Below are positions 1-7,249 of a stretch of DNA of 38,793 bases, one piece after another (positions within the stretch are counted from its first letter, which is position 1; the number at the start of each line of letters is the position of its first letter). Below the pieces are notes generated by a model. It worked only from the letters and a program-made list of their open reading frames with translations. It ran no database searches and was not told where the DNA came from. Origin of the DNA: Hyphomicrobiales bacterium (GTDB lineage Bacteria; Pseudomonadota; Alphaproteobacteria; Rhizobiales; Methyloligellaceae); assembly GCA_021775575.1 (NCBI GenBank), contig JAJFHO010000237.1:1-38793 (forward strand), given 5' to 3'. The position numbers and the translations under genes were made by a program.

Positions 1-384
1 GATCAGCGCCTCTATGTCCCCGGTTTCCAGGCAGGGCTGATCGCCAAGCGCCACGATCACCGCATCATATTGCGCGCCGGTCGCGGTCAGCCCCACGGCA
101 ACCGACCCCTGCTGTCCGGCCTGATAATCGGGATTGTGCACCATGGTGAGGGCAAGCCCGGCCAGCGCCGCCTCGATCCTGTCATGCTCGTGTCCCGTCA
201 CAACGGTGACATCGAGGCCCGCGCCCAGCAATATCCGGGCGGCGCGGCGCACCATCGCCTCGCCGCCGATGTCGATGAGCAGCTTGTTTTGATCTCCCAT
301 GCGTTTCGAAAGACCGGCGGCAAGCAGCAGGGCTGCGACTTTGGGCGCGCGCGGACCTCCAGGCGGGCTTTGCGGGGAGGTCAT
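1..384 (-). CDS. MobA-like NTP transferase (molybdenum cofactor nucleotidyltransferase type), C-terminus cut off by window edge
   Basis: Reading leftwards from an ATG at 384, an open frame of 128 codons runs off the window. The N-terminus after a Pro-rich leader has the nucleotide-binding motif LLLAAGLSKRMG with the following K (residues 19-34), then a TVVTGH strand, a GQQGS segment and LGDQP near the end. This is the pattern of the MobA-like NTP transferase fold (MocA/CoxI-linked type), which transfers CMP or GMP onto molybdopterin. The upstream ATG at 384 is chosen because the next one (300) lies inside the conserved motif. The C-terminal half and the genes that follow are not visible, so substrate cannot be assigned; other sugar- or MEP-cytidylyltransferases of the same fold are possible but fit the GQQGS/LGDQP pattern less well. 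Confidence 0.8.
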   Translation of the reverse strand, partial: MTSPQSPPGGPRAPKVAALLLAAGLSKRMGDQNKLLIDIGGEAMVRRAARILLGAGLDVTVVTGHEHDRIEAALAGLALTMVHNPDYQAGQQGSVAVGLTATGAQYDAVIVALGDQPCLETGDIEALI

Positions 385-451
385 GGCGACAGGCGACGGC
401 GGCGTGCCGCCCCGTCCAGCCGGGCGCATCCGATATGGCGCCTGGAAAAAA

Positions 452-530
452 TTGCGCCGGCGATGCGATTCGAACGCACGGCTTCAACTTTTGGCAAAGG
501 CAAGTTCGCTCTTTCCATAACGTGCCGCAT
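452..530 (-). pseudogene. tRNA-Gly-like remnant
   Basis: On the minus strand the T-arm is intact (GTGCG-TTCGAAT-CGCAT at 463-479) and is followed by CGCCGGC-G-CAA, an acceptor-like 3' end. The anticodon region contains TTTGCCA, and the spacing and flanking bases closely follow the complete tRNA-Gly(GCC) at 19553-19627. The anticodon loop is expanded by several bases, the D-arm is not recognisable and the 5' acceptor strand (near 524-530) pairs only partly, so this is most likely a decayed tRNA copy. A divergent functional RNA is less likely. Confidence 0.5.
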
Positions 531-618
531 CGGTGGTGCTCGGCGCTTCGAAGCGCTACCCCATTTACGTGCAATGAGGCGTCCGCGAAAGGCGTTTTTG
601 GGCGATGTCCAGCCCATA

Positions 619-632
619 TTGACATAAGTCAT
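619..632 (+). promoter_or_regulatory. Possible FNR/FixK-type box upstream of the Na/Pi transporter
   Basis: TTGAC-ATAA-GTCAT matches the alphaproteobacterial FNR/FixK dyad TTGAY-N4-RTCAA with one mismatch, in the same form as the box at 7021-7034. It lies about 190 bp upstream of the transporter start. The hexamer at class II distance (655-660, GCTCAT) is a poor -10, so this is the weakest of the four boxes in the phosphate island. Confidence 0.35.
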
Positions 633-821
633 TGCGGCAAAATGTCATAAATGCGCTCATTTCCTGCGCAGATTTACTTGCTTCGGCTCGGCCGGTCGAA
701 CCGAATAAGCGATGTTTCTTGGTGACGTAATTTTTGCCAAGGGGAGGGGAACATCGTCGCCGCTCAATGAGCCCGGCGACGATAATCGAGTGGTCGTTCA
801 TATGATAGTCGAGCTGAATTC

Positions 822-2621
822 ATGATCCGGCGAATAGTATTGCCCGTCATTTTCTTCGTGCTGGTCTATGGCTTCTGGGTCAGCCCCGATTTCAAGCAGA
901 TATCGGCGGGCGTCGCCATTTTTCTGTTCGGCATGCTGTTTCTCGAGGATGGTTTCCGGGCCTTCACCGGCGGCCTGCTGGAGAAACTTCTGAACAATAC
1001 GACCGACCGGCTTTGGAAATCGATTTCCTTCGGCATCGTCACCACGACGATCATGCAGTCGAGCTCACTGGTTTCGGTGATCACGATTTCGTTCCTGAGC
1101 GCGGAGTTGATCGCGCTTGCCTCCGGGATCGGCATCATCTTCGGCGCCAATATCGGCACGACGACGGGCGCCTGGCTGATCGCCGGCTTCGGTCTCAAGG
1201 TAAAGATCTCCGCCTACGCCATGCCGATGCTGGTGTTCGGTATCGTTCTGGTGTTCCAGAGCAACCGCTCGATGAAGGGCATTGGCTATATCCTCGCCGG
1301 ACTGGGTTTCCTGTTCCTCGGCATCCACCATATGAAGGAAGGCTTCGAGGCGTTCCGTTCGACCATCGATCTGACCCAGTTTGCGTTGCCCGGATATGCC
1401 GGCCTGTTCGCCTTCGCGGGGATCGGCGTGTTCGCGACTGTCGTCATGCAGTCCTCGCACGCCACGCTGGTGCTGATCATCACGGCGCTGGCGGCGCAGC
1501 AGGTCACCTATGAAAACGCGCTCGCGCTCGCCATCGGCGCCAATATCGGCACCACGATTACCGCGATTCTCGGGTCCATGAGCTCGAACTACCAGGGCAA
1601 GAGGCTGGCTGCGGGGCATTTGATCTTCAACATGATTACCGGCGTTATCGCGATTGCCTTCATTCACCAGATTATGTTGGCGGTCGATATGACGGCGGAC
1701 TTTGCCGGCATCCGCGCCGACGACTACACGCTGAAACTGGCCGTGTTTCACACCATCTTCAATGTCATCGGCGTCGCGGTCCTAATTCCCTTCGTGAAAC
1801 AGCTGGTGAATTTTCTTGAGCGGATTATCCCGGCGCCGAGGATCGATGTGGTCGAGCCGAAATATCTGATGGATTCGGTGATGGACTTTCCCGAGACCCT
1901 GCTGGAAGCGGTCAGGAATGAAACCATTCACCTCTATGACAATGCCTTCGAGATCATCGCGCATGGCATCAATCTGCACCGCACCGAGATTCTGACGGCC
2001 GGCGATCTGGAGGAGTTCATAAACAACGACCGTGAGATCCACGATTTCGACCTCGACTCCGTCTACGAGCGGAAAGTCAAGGCGCTCTACTCCAAGATTC
2101 TGGAATTCATCAGCCGCGCGCAAGGCGATGTTCCGGCGGAATTTTCCGACCAGCTCTACGGCCTGCGCCAGGCCTGCCGCCAGATCGTCCTGACGGTGAA
2201 AAGCATCAAGCATCTGCGCAAGAATATCACCCGCTATATGGTCGACAAGGACGATGATATTCGCGGCGAATATAACGCACTCAGGATTCAGCTGGCGACG
2301 CTGCTGCGGGACATCAACGACATGCGCAACACCGAAGAGGACGATCGCAATATTATCGACCTTGACGTCTACCGGGTTGCGATTGACGAGGAAAGCAGCG
2401 CCGTCGACGGCACGCTGGACAGGCTTATTCGCAAGGGACGGATCACCTCCACGATGGGCACCTCGCTGATGAACGATCACAGCTATGTCCGCAACGCCAT
2501 CTGGAACCTTACCGATATCGCCAGGTCGTTGTTCGGTTCGCGCGACGTTGCCGAGATGGAGGCCGAGGAGTTGATCGGCCTGGACCAGGACGACCTCCAA
2601 GCCATGTCGGCAAGTGAGTGA
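822..2621 (+). CDS. Na+/phosphate cotransporter family protein with C-terminal PhoU-like domain
   Basis: A 599-residue membrane protein of the Na/Pi-cotransporter II family, expected to import inorganic phosphate with sodium across the inner membrane. It shows the two inverted repeats of this family: QSSS at 79-82 with GANIGTT at 108-114, and QSS at 210-212 with GANIGTT at 239-245. Hydrophobic helices fill residues 1-330. Residues about 350-590 are soluble, charged and helical, resembling the PhoU-like tail of bacterial NptA/YjbB-type proteins, which may regulate transport. The ATG at 822 is preceded by only a weak GAG ribosome site. It opens a neighbourhood of phosphate and polyphosphate genes, and a 73-aa lysine-rich gene follows 73 bp downstream on the same strand. 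Family assignment is firm. Direction of transport is inferred, since some relatives export phosphate. Confidence 0.92.
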   Translation: MIRRIVLPVIFFVLVYGFWVSPDFKQISAGVAIFLFGMLFLEDGFRAFTGGLLEKLLNNTTDRLWKSISFGIVTTTIMQSSSLVSVITISFLSAELIALASGIGIIFGANIGTTTGAWLIAGFGLKVKISAYAMPMLVFGIVLVFQSNRSMKGIGYILAGLGFLFLGIHHMKEGFEAFRSTIDLTQFALPGYAGLFAFAGIGVFATVVMQSSHATLVLIITALAAQQVTYENALALAIGANIGTTITAILGSMSSNYQGKRLAAGHLIFNMITGVIAIAFIHQIMLAVDMTADFAGIRADDYTLKLAVFHTIFNVIGVAVLIPFVKQLVNFLERIIPAPRIDVVEPKYLMDSVMDFPETLLEAVRNETIHLYDNAFEIIAHGINLHRTEILTAGDLEEFINNDREIHDFDLDSVYERKVKALYSKILEFISRAQGDVPAEFSDQLYGLRQACRQIVLTVKSIKHLRKNITRYMVDKDDDIRGEYNALRIQLATLLRDINDMRNTEEDDRNIIDLDVYRVAIDEESSAVDGTLDRLIRKGRITSTMGTSLMNDHSYVRNAIWNLTDIARSLFGSRDVAEMEAEELIGLDQDDLQAMSASE

Positions 2622-2627
2622 TACGAA

Positions 2628-2648
2628 ATATCAACAAGTTTTTGATAT
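2628..2648. repeat. Inverted repeat between the transporter and the lysine-rich gene
   Basis: ATATCAA (2628-2634) and TTGATAT (2642-2648) form perfect 7-bp arms around a 7-nt spacer. It starts 6 bp after the transporter stop. The AT-rich stem without a following T-run makes it a weak terminator. It could be an operator for the lysine-rich gene or an mRNA-stabilising hairpin. Confidence 0.4.
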
Positions 2649-2694
2649 GAAATAGCGAAGGAACCGCCGGTTGGCGGCTGAGGGAGTTGCTCAA

Positions 2695-2916
2695 ATGAAA
2701 CTAGGTGATGTATTCGATATTCTCAGCCTGAAGCGCGCGAGAAAACGCGATGCGTTGAAAAAGGTACTGAAAAAGCTCAACAAAAAACAGCGCAAGCTCG
2801 TCAAAGCGCTGAAGTCGGAAAAATCGAAAAAGAAATCAAAAAAGCTGAAAACCCAGATCAAGACCTGCAAGAAGCAGCGTCAAAAAGCGAAAAAGCTAAT
2901 CAAGGAGTTCGGTTAG
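2695..2916 (+). CDS. Small lysine-rich protein of unknown function
   Basis: A 73-residue protein with 26 lysines (about 36%), few acidic residues and no signal peptide or membrane segment. After a short hydrophobic start (MKLGDVFDILSL) it is a run of heptad-like K/L/A helix containing SKKKSKK and ending KKLIKEFG, so a basic amphipathic helix or coiled coil is likely. The ATG at 2695 is preferred over the TTG at 2671 because AGGGAG sits 8 nt before it. I do not recognise a family. The neighbours are a phosphate transporter (upstream, same strand) and PPK2 (convergent), so binding of polyphosphate or another polyanion is a reasonable inference. Nucleic-acid binding is the main alternative. Codon use agrees with a real gene: the reading frame is continuous with a strong ribosome site and ends at a GC hairpin. 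Confidence 0.7.
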   Translation: MKLGDVFDILSLKRARKRDALKKVLKKLNKKQRKLVKALKSEKSKKKSKKLKTQIKTCKKQRQKAKKLIKEFG

Positions 2917-2924
2917 CGAGGCCT

Positions 2925-2966
2925 CGGCGCGCCTCTGGCGGCGCGCCGGTATCGGCTTATTTTTTG
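2925..2966. terminator. Hairpin between convergent genes, possible terminator
   Basis: CGGCGCGCC (2925-2933) pairs perfectly with GGCGCGCCG (2940-2948) around a 6-nt loop. A TTATTTTTT tract follows 8 bp later (2957-2965), overlapping the end of ppk2. The gap between stem and T-run makes intrinsic termination uncertain, but the position after the lysine-rich gene fits. Confidence 0.45.
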
Positions 2967-3886
2967 TCGACATCCTCATATTGGTCCGGCACCAGATTCT
3001 GATCCTCCATGGGCGGACGCACATAACTGCTGCCTTCACTTCGCGGCGGCAGCTTGATCGGCTCGGGTGTCAGATCCTGATAGGGGATAAGGCTGAGCAG
3101 ATGCCTGATGCAATTCAGCCGCGCGCGTTTCTTGACGTCGGCCTCGACCACATACCATGGCGCCTGCTTGATGTCCGTGTGCGCGAACATGGTGTCCTTG
3201 GCCTTGGAATATTCGATCCAGCAGCGGCGTGATTCCAAATCCATCGGGCTCAGTTTCCAGCGTTTGGTCGGATCGATGATGCGGCTCTGAAAACGGCGCT
3301 CCTGTTCTGCATCGCTGACCGAGAACCAATATTTGATGAGCTTGATCCCCGAGCGCACCAGCATGCGCTCGAACTCGGGGCAGGAGCGCATGAATTCTTC
3401 ATATTCCTCATGCGTGCAGAACCCCATGACATGCTCGACGCCGGCGCGGTTGTACCAGCTGCGGTCGAACAGCACGATCTCGCCCGCCGCCGGCAGATGG
3501 GGCACATAGCGCTGGAAATACCATTGAGTCTTCTCGCGTTCCGTCGGCGTTCCCAGTGCCACGACCCGGCAAACCCTTGGATTCAGGGACTCTGTGATCC
3601 GCTTGATGGTGCCACCCTTGCCGGCCGCGTCCCGGCCCTCGAACAGGACAACCACCTTGAGCCCCTCGGCCTTGACCCACTCCTGCAGCTTGACCAGTTC
3701 GATTTGCAGCTTGGCGAGCTCTTTGATGTAAACCTTGTTCGGAAGCTTTCTTTTGTCGACCTTGATATCAGCGCCGATCCGATCGCCGCGCTGTAGCGGC
3801 GCGCTTGGCTCCAGCACAAGGTTCTCCCCCTTCTCACCGGCCTTGACCGCCGGTGATTTCGTCTGCTGTTTCGATTTCCTAGCCAT
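2957..3886 (-). CDS. ppk2: Polyphosphate kinase 2 (PPK2 family)
   Basis: A 309-residue cytoplasmic enzyme of the PPK2 family, which moves phosphate between polyphosphate and nucleotides (usually making GTP or ATP from polyphosphate). The Walker A motif GRDAAGKGGT spans 84-93 with K90, and the Walker B/lid start DRSWYNRAG spans 141-149. The family blocks around EREKTQWYFQRY, MGFCT, RRFQSR and WKLSPMDLES follow in order. The length fits single-domain class I PPK2. Residues 1-20 form a basic tail (KSKQQTK...KAGEKG) outside the catalytic fold. The ATG overlaps the stop of the upstream CorC-type gene (TAATG), with AAGGGG as ribosome site, so translation is coupled. It is the last gene of a three-gene leftward operon led by two CNNM/CorC proteins. 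Magnesium transport and polyphosphate use fit together because Mg2+ is the main counter-ion and cofactor. Confidence 0.95.
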   Translation of the reverse strand: MARKSKQQTKSPAVKAGEKGENLVLEPSAPLQRGDRIGADIKVDKRKLPNKVYIKELAKLQIELVKLQEWVKAEGLKVVVLFEGRDAAGKGGTIKRITESLNPRVCRVVALGTPTEREKTQWYFQRYVPHLPAAGEIVLFDRSWYNRAGVEHVMGFCTHEEYEEFMRSCPEFERMLVRSGIKLIKYWFSVSDAEQERRFQSRIIDPTKRWKLSPMDLESRRCWIEYSKAKDTMFAHTDIKQAPWYVVEADVKKRARLNCIRHLLSLIPYQDLTPEPIKLPPRSEGSSYVRPPMEDQNLVPDQYEDVDKK

Positions 3887-5331
3887 TACTGCCCCTTTTC
3901 TCCAGTAACCGGTTTCGTTGAAGCACGCTTCTTTTTTCTCGAGATTTTCTTGCCAACGGCCGGCGCGCGCGCGCTCGGCGTTTCGCTGGGCTGCTCTTGC
4001 TCGGCAGGCGGGGGCGGTTCCGGCCTGGCGCCGGCTTGGGCGGCTTCGGCATCGGCATTGGGCTCGACGCGCAGCTTGACCAGCGACCGCTCCGTTGCCT
4101 CGGCGACGGTCAACCGATATCCCAGCTCGATGATATAGTCCCCCTCGCGCGGGATGCGCCGCAGCCGCGCCATCACCAGCCCGCCCAATGTGTGAAATTC
4201 CGTCGCCGGCAGGTGAATGCCAAGCACTTCATTGGCCTCGGAAATCGAAACCCGGGAATCCATCAGGTAAATATCGTCGCCGATCCGGGTGAACTCGTGA
4301 CGTCTCTTGGTCTGGTATTCCTCGAAATCGTAGCCGACGTCGATTTCCCCCAGAACCTCCTCGACGATGTCCTCCATGGTGATCATGCCGACGGCCGAAC
4401 CGAACTCGTCGACGACGACCGCCATATGGTCCTCGCGCTGGCGGAGTTCCGGCAGCAGCGTGTCGATGGTTTGATTGGGCGCCACATAATACGCCGGTTT
4501 GATCATATCGGTGATCGGCTTTTCATTGGCGTGAACCGCCAGCATCTCCCAGGTGGTCAGGGTGACGATGCCGGTAATGTTCGAGGCATTCTTGTCATAA
4601 ACGGGAAGCCGGTTGAAGCCGTGCTTGCGTACCAGATCGATGGCCTCGCGCGTCCTCTTGCGGCCGATTTTTTCGCGGTCGAACGAAATGACCTGAGCGA
4701 TCGGAACCATCGCTTCAGCGACAGTGGTGTCGGCAAAACGGATGACCCGGCGGATACGGCCCCGGTTTGACTCGCTGAGCGCGGCACTTTGCTCGGCCAT
4801 GTCGACAAGGGTGCGGAACTGCTCGCGGGTTATGAACAGCGTCTGCTCCATATTGCCCGCGCCGACGAGGCGGGCGCAGAAGCGCGCGATCCGCGAAAAT
4901 ACGAAAATCACCGGATAGAAGAGTTTGGCGCTCCAGTTGAGCGGGAAAATGATGAGAGGTGTAAGGAGCGACGCTTTTTGCTGATACACGCTCTTTGGAA
5001 CGACTTCGCCCAATACCAGAAATAGCGGCGTATAGGCAAGGAAGGCGTATAAGTCGCCGCGCTGGCCGAACCAGTCGATCATCAGCAGAGTGCCGACGGT
5101 GGTCAACGCAATGGTGGAAATATTGGTCCCGACAAGGGTCGTGCTGAGCAGGACCTCGGGTTTTTGCAGCAGCTTCATCGCCAGCTCCGCGCCGCGATTT
5201 CCTTGCTTTGCCGCATGGCGCAGCTTGATCTTGTCGGCGTTGACCAACGCGATCTCCGAGCCGGAGAAAAAGCCCTTCAACAGCAACAGCACGATCATCA
5301 GCGGGATGGCCAGAATCGGGTCCATAATCAT
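3886..5331 (-). CDS. HlyC/CorC (CNNM-type) transporter with CBS pair and lysine-rich tail
   Basis: A 481-residue inner-membrane protein. Residues 1-190 are the CNNM/DUF21 transmembrane domain with the typical FFSGSEIALVNAD start and VLGEVVPKS motif. Two CBS domains follow (about 205-335, with VVVDEFGSAVGMITMEDIVEEVLGEI). The CorC_HlyC domain then covers about 345-430 (DSRVSISEANEVLG, FHTLGGLV). Homologues export or regulate Mg2+/Co2+. Residues 430-481 are an unusual tail: Ala/Pro/Glu-rich, then strongly basic (VGKKISRKKKRASTKP). The start overlaps the stop of the preceding paralogue by 4 bp (ATGA), and its own stop overlaps the ppk2 start. A second ATG two codons later is also possible. The basic tail is one of several lysine-rich extensions in this island. 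Confidence 0.92.
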   Translation of the reverse strand: MIMDPILAIPLMIVLLLLKGFFSGSEIALVNADKIKLRHAAKQGNRGAELAMKLLQKPEVLLSTTLVGTNISTIALTTVGTLLMIDWFGQRGDLYAFLAYTPLFLVLGEVVPKSVYQQKASLLTPLIIFPLNWSAKLFYPVIFVFSRIARFCARLVGAGNMEQTLFITREQFRTLVDMAEQSAALSESNRGRIRRVIRFADTTVAEAMVPIAQVISFDREKIGRKRTREAIDLVRKHGFNRLPVYDKNASNITGIVTLTTWEMLAVHANEKPITDMIKPAYYVAPNQTIDTLLPELRQREDHMAVVVDEFGSAVGMITMEDIVEEVLGEIDVGYDFEEYQTKRRHEFTRIGDDIYLMDSRVSISEANEVLGIHLPATEFHTLGGLVMARLRRIPREGDYIIELGYRLTVAEATERSLVKLRVEPNADAEAAQAGARPEPPPPAEQEQPSETPSARAPAVGKKISRKKKRASTKPVTGEKGQ

Positions 5332-6704
5332 TCCCCCGCCTTTGCTTCGGGCTCGGACGCCTGAATTTCGGTCGGGTCGACATTCTTGGCGATACGCACA
5401 CGGGCCACGCGGTGCCCCTTCATCTCCAGCACGGTCGCGGCATGGCCGTCGACGACGACGGTGTCGTTCGTACGCGGCAAGCGGTCGAGATGGCGAAAGA
5501 CGACCCCGCCGATCGTTGTCATCCGGGGATCTTCAATACCGAAATTGGTGAGATCGTTGAAGTCCGTCAGCTTCATGTCGCCGGGAACCTCGTAATCATT
5601 CTCGTCCTGCTCCTGATAATAGGCCTGGCTCGATACGCTCTCGGAAATCTCGCCGAAGATAAACTTGATGATGTCACGCATGGTGATCAGCCCGTCGACA
5701 CCGCCAAATTCGTTCAGAACGATCGCGGCGCGGGCATTGTTCGCCTGGAAGAAATCGAACATTTCGTCGACATTCTTGGTTGGCGGCACGACGACCGGTG
5801 GATGCATAATATCTTCCGCGCTCAGCGCATTGAGGTCGGCGCCGTCCATGGTCCAGCGCAGGACGTCTTCGGCATGCAGGAAGCCGACAAAATCATCGGC
5901 GCGGTCGCGGCAGATAGGCACGCGTGGATGCTGGAACGCCTTGAATTGCTCGAACATCTCCGGCACAGATGTGTCGATATCCAGAAATTCAATCCGGGTT
6001 CTGGGAGTCATGATTTCGACGATTTCCGTCTCGCCGGCCTCGAGAAGATTGTCGATGAGCACGCGCTCGGTCGCATCAAGCACGCCTTCCTCGGCCACGT
6101 CTTCCAGAACCGCGCGGAATTCATCGACCCGCAGGATGTTTTCAGGCGCCTGCTCGCCGCCGACAATCCAGGTGGTGATGCTGCCGGCGGCCACGCGAAC
6201 GGCGCGCCGGAGCGGCGTAATGATACGGCTCCACACGGCCAGCGGCGACGCAACAATGCCGGTGCTGATGCGGATGGGATTGCTCGCGGAGATCGTTTTC
6301 GGCGTCACTTCTCCGAACAGCAGCAGCAGTGGAAACATGATGATGATGTTGATCCACCCGGCCTGTTCCGGCCCATAGAGCGCCAGCAAGATGCCGGCCA
6401 TATTGACCGTCGCGGCGACGTTGACCAGTTCGTTTCCGCAGAGGATCGAAATAATCAGCCGCCGTGGCTCGTCCAGCAATGCGTGCAGGGTTTCAGATTT
6501 CGGATGGCGCTCCCGGCGAAGCTTCTGCAGGTCCAATCGCGACAGCGAAAACAGCGCCGTCTCGGCCCCGGAAAAAAACGCCGAACATCCGAACAGAACC
6601 ATTTGCAGGATCAGTCGCGCCACCATGGTCGGCTCGAGCAGGCGCGCGATATCGACCGAGAAGAAGGCGGCGACATAATTCCAATATGAACCGATGTCGA
6701 ACAC
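5328..6704 (-). CDS. HlyC/CorC (CNNM-type) transporter, first gene of the ppk2 operon
   Basis: A 458-residue paralogue of the next gene with the same order of parts: CNNM/DUF21 membrane domain (CSAFFSGAETALFSLSRLDL, LFGEVTPKTIS), two CBS domains (IVLNEFGGVDGLITMRDIIKFIFGEI) and a CorC_HlyC domain (TTIGGVVFRHLDRLP). Expected role is Mg2+ or Co2+ transport or its regulation at the inner membrane. The start is set at the GTG at 6704, which has AGGGGAGGG just upstream. A GTG at 6761 in the same frame has no ribosome site and would add a polar, non-conserved leader. It overlaps the next gene by 4 bp (ATGA). An FNR-like box with a suitably spaced -10 hexamer lies about 155 bp upstream (6859-6872). 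Confidence 0.9.
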   Translation of the reverse strand: MFDIGSYWNYVAAFFSVDIARLLEPTMVARLILQMVLFGCSAFFSGAETALFSLSRLDLQKLRRERHPKSETLHALLDEPRRLIISILCGNELVNVAATVNMAGILLALYGPEQAGWINIIIMFPLLLLFGEVTPKTISASNPIRISTGIVASPLAVWSRIITPLRRAVRVAAGSITTWIVGGEQAPENILRVDEFRAVLEDVAEEGVLDATERVLIDNLLEAGETEIVEIMTPRTRIEFLDIDTSVPEMFEQFKAFQHPRVPICRDRADDFVGFLHAEDVLRWTMDGADLNALSAEDIMHPPVVVPPTKNVDEMFDFFQANNARAAIVLNEFGGVDGLITMRDIIKFIFGEISESVSSQAYYQEQDENDYEVPGDMKLTDFNDLTNFGIEDPRMTTIGGVVFRHLDRLPRTNDTVVVDGHAATVLEMKGHRVARVRIAKNVDPTEIQASEPEAKAGE

Positions 6705-6830
6705 GAACCCTCCCCTGCGACTCCCCGCGCCAACATCATTGTGATCGCGCGTCTGGCGCACCGCATTGCGACTTCGTGTTCGTCCGCGTCCGCGCTCGGC
6801 GATGATGGCGCGACAAATACGAGCAGTGCA

Positions 6831-6872
6831 GTTTTACGGAGTTTTTCACGGATTTCCATTGATTTGGGTCAA
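6831..6872 (-). promoter_or_regulatory. FNR/FixK-type promoter for the corC-corC-ppk2 operon
   Basis: TTGATTTGGGTCAA (6859-6872) is a full match to TTGAT-N4-RTCAA. On the minus strand a -10-like TAAAAC (6836-6831) begins exactly 22 nt beyond the box, which puts the box centre about 41 bp upstream of the expected start, as in class II FNR/FixK activation. The opposite direction has no -10 at this distance (6895-6900 is TGCGCC). The predicted start is near 6825. Confidence 0.55.
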
Positions 6873-7020
6873 CATTCGGTCATTTGATCGGTTCTGCGCC
6901 GCTCCTGCCGGCGCGAGATCCGCGCGTTGAAAACGGGACCAATCGAGCGCACGGCACGTCCCGCGGCATGCTTGGCCAGGCAAAATAAAAATGCGCAACG
7001 GGCGGCATTTTCGCGGCAAA

Positions 7021-7062
7021 TTGACTTGGGTCATCGTGGCGCAAATGCCAGCTGTATATAGT
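7021..7062 (+). promoter_or_regulatory. FNR/FixK-type promoter for the HhH-lysine gene
   Basis: TTGACTTGGGTCAT (7021-7034) matches TTGAY-N4-RTCAA with one mismatch in the last base. TATAGT (7057-7062), a 5/6 match to the -10 consensus, begins exactly 22 nt after the box, giving class II geometry towards the plus strand only. The predicted start is near 7068. Confidence 0.6.
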
Positions 7063-7249
7063 TGAGATTGCGAATGAAGAGCCGGAACAAAGGGCTCGAA
7101 GGCAACGGGCAATCCGAGCTCCTTGGCATCGGTTGCACAAAGGAGTTGGAACGCGCGATTTCGCGTGAGCCCGGGGCAGCAGACATATCGACGGAAGCTC
7201 CACGGCGCGTATTAGGAGAGGCGCGCCCCTGGTCAGGGAAGGGAAATTC

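Larger units (their letters stand above)
385..821. other. Intergenic region with tRNA remnant and possible FNR-type site
   Basis: This 437-bp gap has no convincing protein gene. It holds a degenerate tRNA-Gly-like sequence (452-530, minus strand) and an FNR/FixK-like dyad at 619-632. The open frames here are short, overlap in both directions and cross the tRNA-like segment. The sequence from 660 to 821 shows nothing recognisable apart from the leader of the downstream transporter gene. Confidence 0.6.
6705..7249. other. Divergent control region between the corC-corC-ppk2 operon and the HhH-lysine gene
   Basis: This 545-bp region separates two divergent units and holds no credible gene. It contains two FNR/FixK-type boxes, 6859-6872 with a -10 facing left and 7021-7034 with a -10 facing right. 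The predicted rightward transcript would start near 7068-7070 and have a leader of about 180 nt. An open frame beginning at 7062 overlaps the HhH gene in another phase, and I do not consider it coding. Confidence 0.6.

Noticed and set aside
182-625. Open frames across the tRNA-like segment at the left edge
   Set aside because: They mix the antisense of the MobA-like gene with the tRNA remnant (AIRTHGFN-type translation typical of tRNA regions) and have no domain or ribosome site.
643-660. Pho-box-like TGTCATAAAT...CTCAT before the Na/Pi transporter
   Set aside because: The second half matches CTGTCAT in only 5 of 7 bases and the spacer is one base too long, so it does not reach the two-heptamer Pho-box standard.
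5412-6689. 425-codon plus-strand open frame opposite the first corC gene
   Set aside because: It lies antisense to a gene with complete CNNM, CBS and CorC domains; its product is Arg/His/Gly-rich without domains, as expected for a shadow frame in GC-rich DNA.
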